Below are positions 10,455 through 23,435 of a DNA stretch of 64,000 bases, piece by piece (position 1 is the stretch's first letter; each line of letters begins with the position of its first letter). The position numbers were made by a program, and so were the translations under genes. The stretch lies in the NCBI RefSeq assembly GCF_014633365.1, contig NC_068339.1:12299925-12363924 (forward strand). Direction: 5' to 3'. Source of the DNA: Diospyros lotus (Eukaryota; Streptophyta; Magnoliopsida; Ericales; Ebenaceae). The notes beneath the pieces are model-generated. The model was not told the origin of the DNA and made no database searches. It saw only the letters and a list, made by a program, of their open reading frames with translations.

Positions 10455-11110
10455 AACCGATCCCAAGTTGAACAAAGGAGGAGGGTTAAGTTAGGTAGCC
10501 ACAACCAGTGTAGCACTTACCAGATCAAACAAGTATGGATCGATCATCCAAAAAGATAGGGTGATTAATGAGGACGTTATCCATAGAATTGAGGCAGGAT
10601 GGTTAAAATGAAAAAGTTTATCCAGCATTTTTATGTGATAATAAGATTCTATGGAAGCTAAAAGAAAGTATTTTATATGGCACAAAATGTGAGGTAGTAA
10701 AGCACAAAAATGTGTAAAATATGAGCGGAACAGAACTGAGGATGTTACAATATGCATGACCATACAAAAAAACATAAAATTAAAAATGAAATTATTCATA
10801 ATAAGGTTAGAGTGACTTCTATTGAAGATAAGATGCATAAGTTACAAATAAGATGGTTTAGTCATATGAGAAGAAGACTAATAGCGGTTCTGGTGAAGAG
10901 AGTGGATGGAATGGAAGAAGTCTTTAGCAAAAGAGGTAAAGAAGACTGAGAAAAACTTGGGGAAAGAATCTTAGGTACCATATGAGTTATAAGGGTCCTA
11001 TAGAAGATAGGGCCTTATAGAAGATAAGGCCATAAAAAGAATAATTAGCAAACTAGAATTCATGTAGTGAATGCCACAACGGGATTAAGGCTTCTATATG
11101 TTGTTGTTGC
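10455..11110 (+). mobile_element. Internally deleted RTE-like LINE
   Basis: It opens with the LINE 5' sequence also seen at 63190 (AAAGGAGGAGGGTTAAGTTA). It then jumps within about 60 bp to the 3' end of the reverse-transcriptase ORF: TATGGATCGATCATCCAAAAAGA onward, with decayed DEDVIHRIEAGW, IEDKMHKLQIRWFSHMRRR. It ends GGGATTAAGGCTTC plus a TTG repeat tail. All of the endonuclease and most of the reverse transcriptase are missing. Confidence 0.78.
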
Positions 11111-11615
11111 AAAACTTCTTAGGAACAACTTGGGTATGATAAATGTAATACACATTTCTGCCCAGTTTTAATGATCAACCAATATATCTTTGGAAAATCT
11201 AGCAATTGTCTGAATATAGGGCTTTCCTTTCATGTTGTCTTCCAAGCCTTGTCACAACACCACTTTATAACTATAATCACCAGGTCATTAATTCCCTAAC
11301 AGATTTACACCATAAATTCATGTTACCAAATAACAGCTTCTTCACCTATCCTATGTCCCAAGCAAAATTTAAAAAAAAAAAAAGCTTGGCTTATACCAAA
11401 GTCATGACTGAGGAGGTAAAACCAATGTTTTACAAGCCTCAAATTAAATTCACGGATATCATTAACGAGAGTACTAAATTTTTTCTTCAGTTCTCACTTC
11501 TCATAGATGAAAAAAGAAAAAAAGGAAAAATTTGACAACTAATTAAAGCAATCAAGAACTAATTCAAGAAGATGTATATCCACCCCAATGAAGTGGCAAT
11601 ATATAAATGTTCAAC
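11111..11615. other. Non-coding stretch beside the last visible HEN1 exon
   Basis: AT-rich, with an A13 run at 11370-11383. I see no exon or element here. It is the start of the HEN1 intron that follows the motif-I exon, or its 3' flank if the gene is truncated. Confidence 0.5.
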
Positions 11616-14600
11616 CTTTGCTGCTCGAGCAAGACCCTTCTGTGAAATATCAACCCCAATAATTTTCTCCAGAGAAGTTGGATAATCTAACAAAGATTCC
11701 AGTAAACTTCCAGATCCACATCCAAAATCAACCTGCAAGAAAAAATCCAACATTAAACCTTGATAGTAACTTCAGAAGCCATCATAAAGGATAAGAGACA
11801 AACCAAAGAAGTGGCACAATATTCTTTAATATGTTGCAATGCATATTCTACACGCTGCTTTGATAAAGGGGGGCTGAATCGAGCCTGCTCCATTCTATCC
11901 TCCATAGGTTCTGTCACTCGCAACAGAAGTATGGAGCACTCTAAGTTGCACCCTCCTGCCCAAAAATGGAAGAGAACAAAATGAAAGAGCAGATATGTGG
12001 TCAAGTCAACAAATAATCACTACCAAATAAACCCAGGGTTAATATGAAGAAAGCCAAACAAAAGAAAGGAGCATTGTTAGATCCATTGCCTGCTACAAGA
12101 ATAATTTAACTAGCTGAACTTTTGCTTCCTAGAAGTTCATTACACGACTGAAGTTGCAAAATAAGAAGCATTTGTCATTGACTCCTCATCACACCTCCAA
12201 TTGATGTCTTACCATTACATTTTCTCTTAAATCTCCTAGTGGTTCCAACCATTTGACAGCCATAAGAAAATCAAATGGTTGAGAGGTAATGCCCAAGGAA
12301 TAGAAAAGGTTAGTTTCAGATCATGGAGAAAAAATAGAACAGGAAAAAGAAAATACCACATATCTGCTCACAACCAAGCTCACTGGGACACACAACCAAT
12401 TTTGTCATGCTCCCTCACTTCTTAAAACGGGGAAGATCTTCCACATACCACAAATTCACCTCCACATTTATCCACATAATATCCTTCCAGATTGTTACAT
12501 CAAATTCTAACTGTACTACACACAATGCATATTGGAAAAAAATTTACACAGCTCAACTTGGAATGACGGGAGCCAACAATTTAAATAATAGGTGAGCTGG
12601 AATTTTTACCATTCCAAAGGCACAGCTAGCTGACAGATGCAATACAACATTATGAAATCAACATCATAGGAGCGATTTTTACTTACCTGAAGTTAATAAT
12701 GGAAGTATTATTGATGTGTCACGAGCTGAAGCTAATATCCATTCTTGAGGAGGCAAGTTCATATAAAACTTTGCAGACTGGTGCTCAGACATCTGAGTCA
12801 CAACTCCTTCAACGCACAACATGACAGAACCAGTCCCTATCTCAAACTCAAATTCTTCACTGCTTTCAATGAGTTCTTTCATATATTCTGTTTCTTTTAC
12901 CAAGCAAATGCTATAGATTATACATACTAAAGCCCCATTAGATGGAGAGACTTCAGAATCAGGACCTTCAATGATTATAGGGCACCCTCCATCTCCCACC
13001 ATTCCATTTAGCTGATTCATATAATCTGAGCCTATTAGTCTGCTTTCTTGAGTCCCAATGCTCTGCCAAAATTTATTCACAGATTTACACAGGGAAAATT
13101 TTCTATAGAATTGCTGGTGATGGAATTGGACATCGAGAACATCTCCAAAAGACATCAGATCTTCCAAAGGTATATCAGGTTTCCTAAAATATTTGTCCAA
13201 CCATGAGAGAATTTTCCATGCAGCATTCTGGATGGCAGCATTCTGCTTCTTAAAAGATTCTTTTGGTGAACACTCAATAATCAAATCCTGACTCTTAGAG
13301 AATATTTTTACTCCACATCTAAATGTTGCTCTGGATACTTGTTTACTACCACCAACAGCATTACCACATGCATTCATTTTTTCATTCCCTGGATCAGTGA
13401 CCTTCAAATTGTGCGATTCAGGTGATATTGGCGATTCTAGGGGATTACTTACCACAGAAAAAACATGTTCAAATAAATGGTGCTGGCGACAGAATGTACA
13501 AATCAAATTCCAAAATGAACCCTTCCAATTGGTACGTGCCGTAAAGGTTCCAGGCAACTCTGCTGTGAGTATTGCCTCTCTGGACAACTTGTAAGCTCCA
13601 CTTGGTGTCATATTAATAAGTACCCTGTAAAAAGAGGTGCTACAACAATTAAATAGTGAATATTTGGAGCTAATTAATGACTAAAAGATCCATATATTGA
13701 ATCATCACCAAGATAATATAACATTCACCATACCTAGATCTCAAACTAAAAGTTGGGATGTCAGAAAATGTAAAACACAGTAAAATTACTTTGACACTAA
13801 TTCTTTAATGTAAAAACTGCAGTATATCAAATTTATGGAAAGACTTTTTATTACTATGTGATTACAGCTATTCCTTGCCCCAACATGACACTTTATCCTT
13901 GACAAATGAACCAAAAAAATTTATTGGTACTGCAAAGGAAGCATTGCAACCCTCCCTCCCCCCCTAAACCCAATTTTGCGCTTTTTTCTGTCAACATACT
14001 TCCAAGAACTTCTGAAGTTCACCATCGATAACAAATTAACTGACAGAAGTTTCACTACAGAGCAAAAGGTCCGCATCCATGTCAAAAGGCCTTAAATCCA
14101 ATCTTTTAATTTGACTTCTAGAGTCAAGACATCTATTACAAGATAGAAAATAAAAGGAAATTCCCATGAAGAAAGGATCAGAAAGGAAATATAACTATGG
14201 CAATCCACATTATGCCATAATACAAATTTATTTTTCATTCAATATGATTGGATTGCAAACTCTGAGCCAAGACAGTTCTTGAGAACAAAAAATGCAAATG
14301 ATTTAAACTAACAATCATCCAAGCATTTATGCGGAAATGAAAAAAGTGGAGGATGCATATGGAGGAATGAAATAATGTGATAGCCAGAAACCTGTAATAT
14401 GTGCCCAAGGAAACATCATCATAGAAGAGGTCAGTAGGCTTCCATGTGTATCCAATGGAAGCCAGAATTGCATCACCATCTATAAGATGGCCAGATAAGT
14501 AACTTGCTCTTGCATTCAAAAACCCTTTGGAACAAACAGCTTCTAATGATGGATCCAGATGTGAATTGGAAGCACAGAAGTACAATCTCATCTCAGAGGA

Positions 14601-17600
14601 AGCTTTACCAATAGTCCTGTAAAAAGAAAAGTGGGTAATGAGCAGATTTTAATGGCAACAATTTTCGTAACAAAAAGAAAAGAAAACAACCTACTAGGAA
14701 TGGTAATTCAACTTGGATCTTCAGGGTCTCCACTCCACCCCCATCCTAATGTATAACTTTAAATGAATCTAAGTGGGTTAGAAAAGTTTGGCCAAAAATG
14801 TATGAACATGATTTATAGTCCAGCTTGGCATGGGTTCAGAGGTTCCCCCCCCAACCCCCCCCCCCCCCCAAATCCCTGCCCAGCCCACAGTGCGCACCTA
14901 CAACAAAGTAATGATTTACCATACAAAAGAAACCTGTTAATCTACTAAATGTTCCATTAAATACAGAAATTATATGCCTTCTATGATTTCCCTCTTCTCA
15001 TCTCTCTCACGTGCAGCCTATGCTATTAATCTTAGGCCCATAGCTATTATTACTTGCTTTCCTCCTCAAGCATCATGGTAATCTTCAACTTGAATCACCA
15101 TTGCTATGATAGTTTGTGATAATTGCCATCTACTTATACAATCCCAAACTTTCTGTGTCTATTTCTTATTGTGTTTTAAAGATTCAGAAGGGATGAATAA
15201 ACAAAATGTTCAGAATATGTGCACACTATTATATTTTCTAGTAACAACATACTAAGCCTCAATCCCACTAGGTGGGGTCAGCTTAATACTTTCTAGTAAT
15301 TTCTAAATATTTAAAGAATGATGCTCGAGCAGTGGTGGATCCACGTGTGAGCTTCCCTGGGCTTCAGCCCACAATTAAAATTAATTTTTTAATGTAAAAA
15401 TAATAATTTTTAATAATAACCTAGTCAAAAAAAAAATTTACAGCCCACCCCAAAATCTTTGATGTGCAGTTTTACACCTCAAAAAAATATTTCAGCCTCC
15501 CCCTACACAAATTTCTGGATCCGCCCCTGTGCTTGAGGTTGATTCTTTGGGTATTTGTATTTCCACTAATATGTTATACTTGTGAGTACTATTGTGGTAG
15601 CAGATTTATAAAATCGTGTGGATGATTGACTTTGAGATGCAGTGGAGTTCAAAAAACTACTCAGGAAAAGTTTGGGCCTTGGATCAGAGTGAGATAAAGG
15701 TGGCTTCTCTACACGCCAAGTCAGGGTTGTCATGCGTTCAGGGGCACATGATGGAAATGCTGCTATCCTGAATCCTCCAAGTTTCTGAAGATATTAGGCT
15801 CCAGACTGAGGCTTGACAGTAACCACAGGCACTGCAATCCCAAATCTACCAGTTCCATCACTCGATAATTTCTTCCATGCTTTGCATGAACAACAAAGAA
15901 AAAACATTATTGCTGTTAAAAGGAATTCTAAGCCATCCACTCCAATACAGGAGTTCTTACTTTATCTTTTAAAACAAGACACTCTAGATAGAGATAACCA
16001 TGCCTGATTGCAACTGTTTCCATATTACAAGCATGATAGAAGTAAATAAAATGGTCCGCAGAGTCTTGTGAAGATGTGAAATTAACAGCCATATGATGAG
16101 TGAGTTAAATGTTGACAACTAGATTCAACTATGTAGACGAAAAAAATTAATGTACTTCTCAAAATAGACAATAATTGTCTTAATGTATTCTCAAAATATC
16201 TTAAGTGTCTACAGAATAATTAACACTGGATCATCTTCATTTCCATATAGGACAAGTAAAAAGCTCATCGATGGCATACTGAAGGATCCAGTTAAATTAG
16301 GGATACGGTTTTATCATTTAGTTGTTAAATGAGTGCCCCAGTTTGAGATTCACATATTAACATGATTTGAGACTAAGAATAACAAGATATGTAAAATCAA
16401 ATGAAAGGAAATTAAAGAATAAGAATCCACAGGACCATAGATTTTGATTACCTGGAAATCATAACCTTAAAAGCATCAGTTAATCCAAGTTCTCGAGCAA
16501 TGACATCCAGGTAATAACCTTCTGAGGGAAAATTAAGAGTCAATGGTTCAACAGTCTTTTCAACCAAGTATGGGATCCGTACCACTTCAACCCAGATACT
16601 TTCCTGCAAGCTTGACTCTTTGTTAACTACAGACTGTATAATCTCAGGAGGGTATGGCTTTTCCCTCCGCATTGAAAGCTGTTCTTCAGAAGTAGAGACA
16701 GAACCAGATAATCTTGGAGCTGCCCTTAGTATAAGTGAGATAATCAATAGAGGATTTGATTCGACCTTTGGATTTATGCTTTTACATAAATTACTAATCT
16801 TTGTATCACAGATAGCAAAGACAGAAATTGGAATTAAGCCATTCAGCTGACCCTCTCTCCGCAAAGCCGCTCTGAAGTGACCACTCAGGGGATGATGAGA
16901 TAAAAGGAACTGCAATAATGTGACAGAAAAGAAAGCAAAGCACTGTTAATCAAGATCAATGTCCATAAAAACTAATGAAGAATAAGGCACTTAGTACGTA
17001 CCAAGGCTAAATAAAAATGCATTATCCATCAGACAGAAGAATGCAAATTCAATACACAATGGGTAATCTATTAACTCCTTAACTAGTCAATGAATGGCAG
17101 CCTTGAATCATCAGCGCAGCCACTTTTGCGGGCCAATTAGCAATCCATCACTACCATCAACTATGTAGAGCATCTCAATAAACAGAAAAAAGTCCTCTGA
17201 TAACTAAATCATTGCACATCTCAATCTCATAGAGAAAGCTATATATTCAGCTCTAATTGAATTTCCCTATCAAGAGGCATTGTAAAAACTCACATTACCT
17301 TGCTCTTAAGATCCTTTAGATCACCTAGAATGCCACAAACCCCAGTTCCCTAAAAGTCTTTCACAATATCTTCTATGAACTGAAAAAAGAAATTGCTGAG
17401 GAACAAACTACCACAAAAACTGATGCTGACAATGGTATAAACAGGTATTCGAGTTTTGATGAGATAATTAAGACAAATTCAATAGACACCTAGAACAGTA
17501 TCAACACAAAAGAACAACTTTCAAAGGAGAAAGGCTGTAACTAGCCAAATCTGTACATTACAGCAGCAATGTAACAGTTCAATTTTTTTTAGAAAGTTGA

Positions 17601-20600
17601 TCCAAATGAAATGAAGTAACATAGCATGGTGATTTCAAGACTCCAACAGTGGCATGATTTGTCACTACAAAAACATAAGCTAGTTTATCATGTTTTATTT
17701 CAGCACAACAAATTTACCTCATTTGAGAAAAAGTAAGAGAAGCGAGCAACAAACTCATCCCATGGATCCTGTACAGTGGAATCATCAGTTGTAGTGCTCA
17801 TGCCTAGCTGCAAAAACACCCACAAAAAAAAAAAGAATATAACATATGAGGACATTTGCTTTTGATTAGTCAATTAGTGAGTTTCCATGGAGACTGAGGG
17901 AAATATGAAAAATATATGATCTTGGAAATTATGCATGATAAATAACTAATAATATCCCTAATTTTTCCATATCACACATGCGGAGCCTTTAGAACCTTAT
18001 TGGTGCATCTTTATTGAAATTATTTTCTCCACTAGAAAATATACTTTGATGAAGCAGGAAAGGTAGAGAAAATCCAGAACAACCAACTTCAGCTGCTTAA
18101 TTTATACCAAGTCCAATCTGACGAGTCTTTGCACAATTGTTAAATGTCAGACACATGATCACAATAAAGGATGCTTGTTGAAGGATATTTGCAAAAAACT
18201 AGACAGTCATCTTTCCTTGACGAAAGGAAAATATTCAAATGCATCTTTTAGTGAAGGATTTGCTTTCATTTGGTGATGAACATGAAAGCTAAATGCCATT
18301 AGGTAAAGGATTTTCTCCATGAGTAATGTGAACACAACTGATTAATTAGACACATGACATGTAATAATTTACAACACAAATACAATAACTGTCATAGTTT
18401 ATATGATTCTTCTTCACTGGGAAGTAGCAAATTTCAACAAGTCAAAAGATGGAAATCATCATAATGCGCCAAATATTCCAAAGTTCAGGAAAAAAAAAAA
18501 AAAAAAGCAGCACTTTACACCACATAGAGCTTTTTTTTTTTAGTGGTCACCTCAAGTAGAGATGATGTGGTGATAAAACTTGAAGATTAAGTCATTCCAG
18601 AAAGGATCAGTTTAAGTTTCTTGGATCAGTTGTCCAAAAAGAAGGGGAGATTATTTAGGATGTTACTCATAGAATTAAAACAGATTGGTAAAAGCGGAAA
18701 AGTGTGTCCAGTAATTTATGTGATCATAAGATCTAAAGCTAGAAGGGGAGCTTTACCAAACAACTATAAGGTCATCTTCATTGAATGGCTTAAAATGTTG
18801 GGCAACTATGGTAACAACATGGGCAAGTAACTTAGATGAGAATATCATGGCAGATATGCAACCATACAAGAAAGACAAAATTAGAGATGAGATTATACAT
18901 AATAAGGTTAAAGTGGCAACTATTGAAAATAAGGTGTGCAAGACACAATTCAAATGGTTTGAAAATATGAAAAAGAAGACCAATAGGAGCACCTATGAGA
19001 TGAGTGGATGAAATGGAGAAGGTTTGTAGCAAAACAGGTAGACCAAAGAGAACTTGATGGGAAACCATTAAACATGACCTAGAATATAATAGCCTTACAA
19101 AAGATATGAGCCATATGGTGATGGATGGAAGAAATAACTAGAGGACTAGAATTCATGTAACCTACCCCACCTAGTGGTATTTCAGGCTTGTGGAGGGGGT
19201 GGGGGTGGTTGTTATAGACTAGAAAAGATATGAGCAAAATTACAAATATTGATTCTTCCACAACAACAAAAATCTGTTACAAATAGTTTTTTAGCAAAAT
19301 TTTGGTAGTGGTTGTCATGACCGAAAGGGGGCCCATGACCAATACTTAACTCTTAATGAACCATAAACCATTAGGTTCAAGCAAGCCTTTGTATGTATCA
19401 TATCATGACAATAACAATTAATAACAAATAACTGAACCATAACAATATTCATTTCATGATAATAAACTGAATTAATGTTTGTGCAACCCTACCTATAATA
19501 ACTGGAGGAAACTACAATGAATTTCAAAACTAAGAAAATAACTAATGCCCAAAAGAACAAACAATAGGGCCTACCAAAACTAAGTTAAACTGAACTGGAC
19601 TACATTGCTCAAACTGCCTGATGCATTGGTTTTGAGGCCAAATCGTGGTCTAAAAAAACATACATATATATAACTGAATTTAAACTCAGTAAATATACCA
19701 TGACATAATTTAAGTATGTATATCCATTCCTAGACAGATTTTGTATACATGCTGTATACCTATTTCTGCATTGATTTGACATAATCTATATTCCTATTCC
19801 AACATGAATTTGGTATGTCCCATATAACTATTTCTATATGACTTTGGTAAAATATATAATCTTGTTCCTACATGATTTTACTATAGTCTATTTCTATTTC
19901 AGTAGGGATTTGGGTTTTTGCAGTGGTTAAGTGACCATTACAGAGGAGATCAAACCTAATTCGTCAACAATTCCCAAAATTCCAAACACTGCAAATCCTT
20001 GGGGTAGAAAAAATCATGCTTCCACATGTCCAACCTAAATGAGGTAATATCAGTTCCACTGAATTGATGATTTGCCATGGAGTTGGCAACCATTTGAAGA
20101 CAGGCTTGAGTTTTTAATATTATACAGAGGCACTATGCCTAAGGGATGCACTTACCTTGTGCCATCCATAGTCCTTCACATGGGTAGATCAATGCAATAT
20201 ATTATAAAAATTTCACATTCTATATGGATGAAATATAAGTACCAGATAGAAATGTTGATTATTGAAAAAAAACGGCTACAATATGAGAGAACTTCATGAC
20301 TTAGTTATACCAAAATGAGTAGTTCTTTCAAAATGTGATCCCCTGCTCTCAACCCAAGCCTTCACTTTCAACTAAATCTTGACTTTCTAATTTCCATCAG
20401 TTATTTTCTAAAAGTTAAAATAATCATCTGTGTATGAAATGCTACAAAAATCAGTTGTTAAAAAAATATGTTTTCCTCCATAATAAATACAGTAAAAGGT
20501 AAACAAGTTACCTCGGTTACAGAAACTAAATTTATTCTGAATGTGCATAAAATTGAATCCAATTGCCTGGGTCACCCAATACAACCCTGCTTGTTGGCAA

Positions 20601-21536
20601 TTAAAGTCTAAAGGATCATCAGGAACAGAATCTTGTGGGCATCAGAGACCAAAGAAAAGGAGAAGACTTGTTTGTAAATATTGATAGTGAGGTAAGTTTT
20701 TGATAAGGTTAGAGAGTCACTAGAAGACAAGTGCAAAGCCACATCTAAAGGGCTACACTCACAAGGAAACCCAGATGACAGTTCACTCACATTGACGCTA
20801 ACAATTAAGCAACACTTCTTCCTCATATGCCATGGACAAACTAACTGGATGTATCACGCAGAGATCCTGCAGTTATTATTTACTATTGACTAAGTTTTGT
20901 ATTAAGTAAATAATAAAGTAAGACGACAGAAAAATGTGAACAAATTTTTGGATTTTTTTTATTGCAAAACAGTTCACTGATGAAGCTAACTGGTATCAAA
21001 ATTGAGCACCTAGCAAACCAGAGTAGCATATGAATATTAGGTGATCAAGATTGTGGAAAAAACTAATACAACTTGATGGATTAGTAATTAAAGAAAAATG
21101 TAGAAGACATTAGTGAAAATCAATAAATAACTAACAAGATAAAACCAAAAGAAAAGCACATGAAAACTGATAAAACATCTAAAGATAAATCCATTGTCCG
21201 ACACAATCTTAAAATTACATCTTCATTGGAGCAATTTATGCAACACAAACAATGAAATAAAACCTTCTCTAAAGCCATCTCTGCAGCAGACTGCTCTGCA
21301 TCTTTTTTTCTCTTGAAGGCTTCTGATATGACAGAAAAGTCTGGAAGTTCCAAGCAACAGCGATAAAGACAGGGGCCCTTCTGTGGAATGGATAACCCTG
21401 GGCATTCATTTTGAGTAGATTCATGTACTTCCTCAACCTTATAGCATGCTTCACTGCCAAACCTCTGGTATATTATGGCTTTAGGTGTGAGTGGCATCTT
21501 TTTTTGAACAACAGCTGGAGGTCCTCCTACGTCCAT
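11616..21536 (-). CDS. HEN1: Small RNA 2'-O-methyltransferase HEN1, C-terminal catalytic part absent from the window
   Basis: HEN1 methylates the 2'-OH of the 3' nucleotide of miRNA and siRNA duplexes, protecting them from uridylation and decay. Seven exons with GT-AG borders and consistent phase: 21536-21264, 17807-17718, 16909-16452, 14616-14392, 13624-12687, 11955-11804, 11732-11616 (751 codons). Start: ATG at 21536, giving MDVGGPPAVVQKKMPLTPKA, which matches the family N-terminus. Exon 1 is the first dsRNA-binding domain (GPCLYRCCLELPDFSV). Exons 2-4 cover the La-like part (HFRAALRREGQ, YLDVIARELGL, DGDAILASIGYTWK). Exon 5 holds the second dsRNA-binding domain (CGVKIFSKSQDLIIECSP) and the PPIase-like domain (EFEIGTGSV). 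Exon 6 has FSPPLSKQRVEYAL. Exon 7 has SAM-binding motif I, VDFGCGSGSL, and GVDIS. Arabidopsis HEN1 is 942 residues. The metal-binding E-x-x-E-H catalytic region after LARAAK is missing here. The last visible exon ends at a plausible donor (AAG then GT), so the rest may lie left of the window. Confidence 0.95.
15235..15285 (-). mobile_element. LINE 3'-end fragment in HEN1 intron
   Basis: AAGCCTCAATCCCACTAGGT followed by GGGGTCAGC is the reverse complement of the RTE-like LINE 3' end (compare 19160-19180 on the plus strand). It is a short relic inside the intron between exons 14392-14616 and 16452-16909. Confidence 0.55.
15330..15529. mobile_element. hAT-type MITE, 200 bp, in HEN1 intron
   Basis: The termini are CAGTGGTGGATCCA and, inverted, CAGGGGCGGATCCAG. 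The 8-bp duplication is TGCTCGAG (15322-15329) versus TGCTTGAG (15530-15537), one C-to-T change. The CAGGGGCGGATCCAG end is typical of small non-autonomous plant hAT elements. It has no coding capacity. Confidence 0.88.
18608..19215 (+). mobile_element. LINE 3' fragment in HEN1 intron 1
   Basis: Degenerate end of a LINE reverse transcriptase antisense to HEN1: QFKFLGSVVQKEGE-like start at 18608, THRIKTDW, then decayed TRKTKLEMR-type text. The 3' end CCCCACCTAGTGG is near 19170. It is the same family as 10455-11110 and 63155-64000. Confidence 0.7.
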
Positions 21537-22769
21537 CTATTGTCTCCAAGTAACTAGATAAATAAGCAAAATCTTAATTAGTCTCCTGGGTAAGATTTTG
21601 TTGAAACAAAGTTGTGCATACAGCCTAATTTATTAAAAGCAAGGAATGCAGAAGCCAACACTTCCTTCAACCATGAAAAATATAATCAAATAAAAGTCAA
21701 TCACACATGTTGACTGTGGAGCAGAAACTAATTCAATCATTTACTTTCATTGTGCCATAAATTTAAAACTGTAAAACCAAAGACATTTTAAAATGGAAAG
21801 CTGAAGCAAAAGGCAACACAGGTATAATTTGCAATGTTGAAACCAAGCTTTCTTCCTCTAGGAAATTAAAACTTTTCTTCTAACTTTGGCCAAATAAAGG
21901 AACTGTTTTAGAGGAAAAGTAAGTGGCAGTAGCACATAATTTGAAGAAAGCAACCATTTTTTTCAATCGGCAACTAACTAAAGGTACATTTGCAAAAGCC
22001 AAGACTGCAAACAGGGATTGCAAACTATGTAAAATCATGGTCCTACCCATACTCAGTTATGTTGATCAAGGACTCCTAAGACTCCTAGATTTGTTGTTAC
22101 GGATAATCAAAATTTACAACACTTCCTCCCCCCCCCCCTCCCCCCCCTAAAAAACAAATAAAACACCCACACGCAAAGCAATAAAGGCAAAAAATTGATC
22201 TCTTCAAAAATGTTCCTTTAAAGCCTTTCAATTATGGCATATAAAATTAGACCACACAAAAGAGTACTATTATCTGGATAATAGGTAGCCAATCATATGA
22301 GTACTATTAGTGTATGGCCCTTCCAGGTTATTTGGATGATAAAAGGAACTTGAATTAAAAAAACCACGCTTATGGACTGAGGAATCCCCTCAAAACTTCT
22401 CATGCTACTGGCTTCCCTCCTACGACCCAACCACCCCCCCCCCCCCCCCCCCCCCCGCCCGAACCACAATCTGGATTGTGCATTCCAGACTGTGATTCTT
22501 TTGCATCCCAGGATGCGAGGAATGTGATCCAAATTCCCAAAAATGGAGGTCCCAACCAGTGCATGGAATCAATTAAATCAATTTAAAACTAGGGGAAGAA
22601 ATTTTAAGTCAAAATAATTTTCAAGGAAAATTAGAGAAAAGAAGGCTCTACCTCACTTTCTTGTATATTCTATTCATTTTGAATTATATTCAAACATGAC
22701 TTGTTTGCATAGGATTTTTCAATGCATAAGTTGTACAAGAACATAAAAGAAATTCAAAAGAAAACAAAC
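21537..22769. other. HEN1 upstream region
   Basis: Expected to hold the HEN1 5' leader and promoter (minus strand). I see no secure TATA box or gene. Low-complexity tracts: C-rich at 22124-22149 and a C23 run at 22434-22456. Confidence 0.5.
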
Positions 22770-23094
22770 TGTTGGAGAAGATAAAGGAAAAAGGAGAAAT
22801 AATTTCAAGCTGTAAGTGGGGTAGATAAGGAGATAAGAAGATGAGATTAAGATGGGAAAAGATTAGAAGAGTTCGAACTAAGAAGATAAAGAAAATGAAG
22901 GATAAAGCTGCTCCAAAAAACCAGATAAGAAAGTCTTAGTTCAAATAAATTCTAATCTGGAACATGTTGTAATCTATTCCTGTATTCCAGGAGATTTTTT
23001 GGGGGATTGTGTGTATATTTAGTGTATCTCTTGGATCAATGAAGGCATGGAAGTACATTCTTTTCATTAATTTCCAACATTCCTTCATTTTTCA
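22770..23094 (+). repeat. LTR of a second copia family, with primer-binding site at 23095
   Basis: It starts TGTTGGAGAAG and ends CATTTTTCA, followed directly by TGGTATCAAAGC (23095-23106), an initiator-tRNA-Met-like primer-binding site. Only about 75 bp of internal leader remain before the next LTR at 23170. It is probably the 5' LTR of the element whose gag resumes at about 27705. Confidence 0.78.
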
Positions 23095-23169
23095 TGGTAT
23101 CAAAGCCACGTTCTTGTGGCAGACGTTCCTTTCTTCCCTACGACCTGTAGACTCCTTTAAGTACACGTC

Positions 23170-23435
23170 TGTAAAGATGATTTGGGCTAGAGAAATCTAG
23201 GGCATGAGAGAATAAAAGAAGAACTTCAAAGATGAATAATATTTCCAGCAACCTTACAACGAAGCTCATTGAGCTTATATACAATTGTGCCTAACTACTA
23301 TAACAGAAAACTTAATACCGAAACTAACAGCCTATGCTAGATAAAACACATAACAACAGCATATGCTAGATAAACACATAACAGAAATAACACCAAGTAT
23401 GCTAACAGAAATAGGCTCAAGTAATCTCTTCAACA
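23170..23435 (-). repeat. 3' LTR of a Ty1/copia element (minus strand)
   Basis: On the minus strand it starts TGTTGAAGAGATTACTT at 23435 and ends ATCTTTACA at 23170. It is near-identical in structure to the plus-strand LTR at 24582-24852. A polypurine tract (CTTTGAGGGGGAA) abuts its start. Confidence 0.9.
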
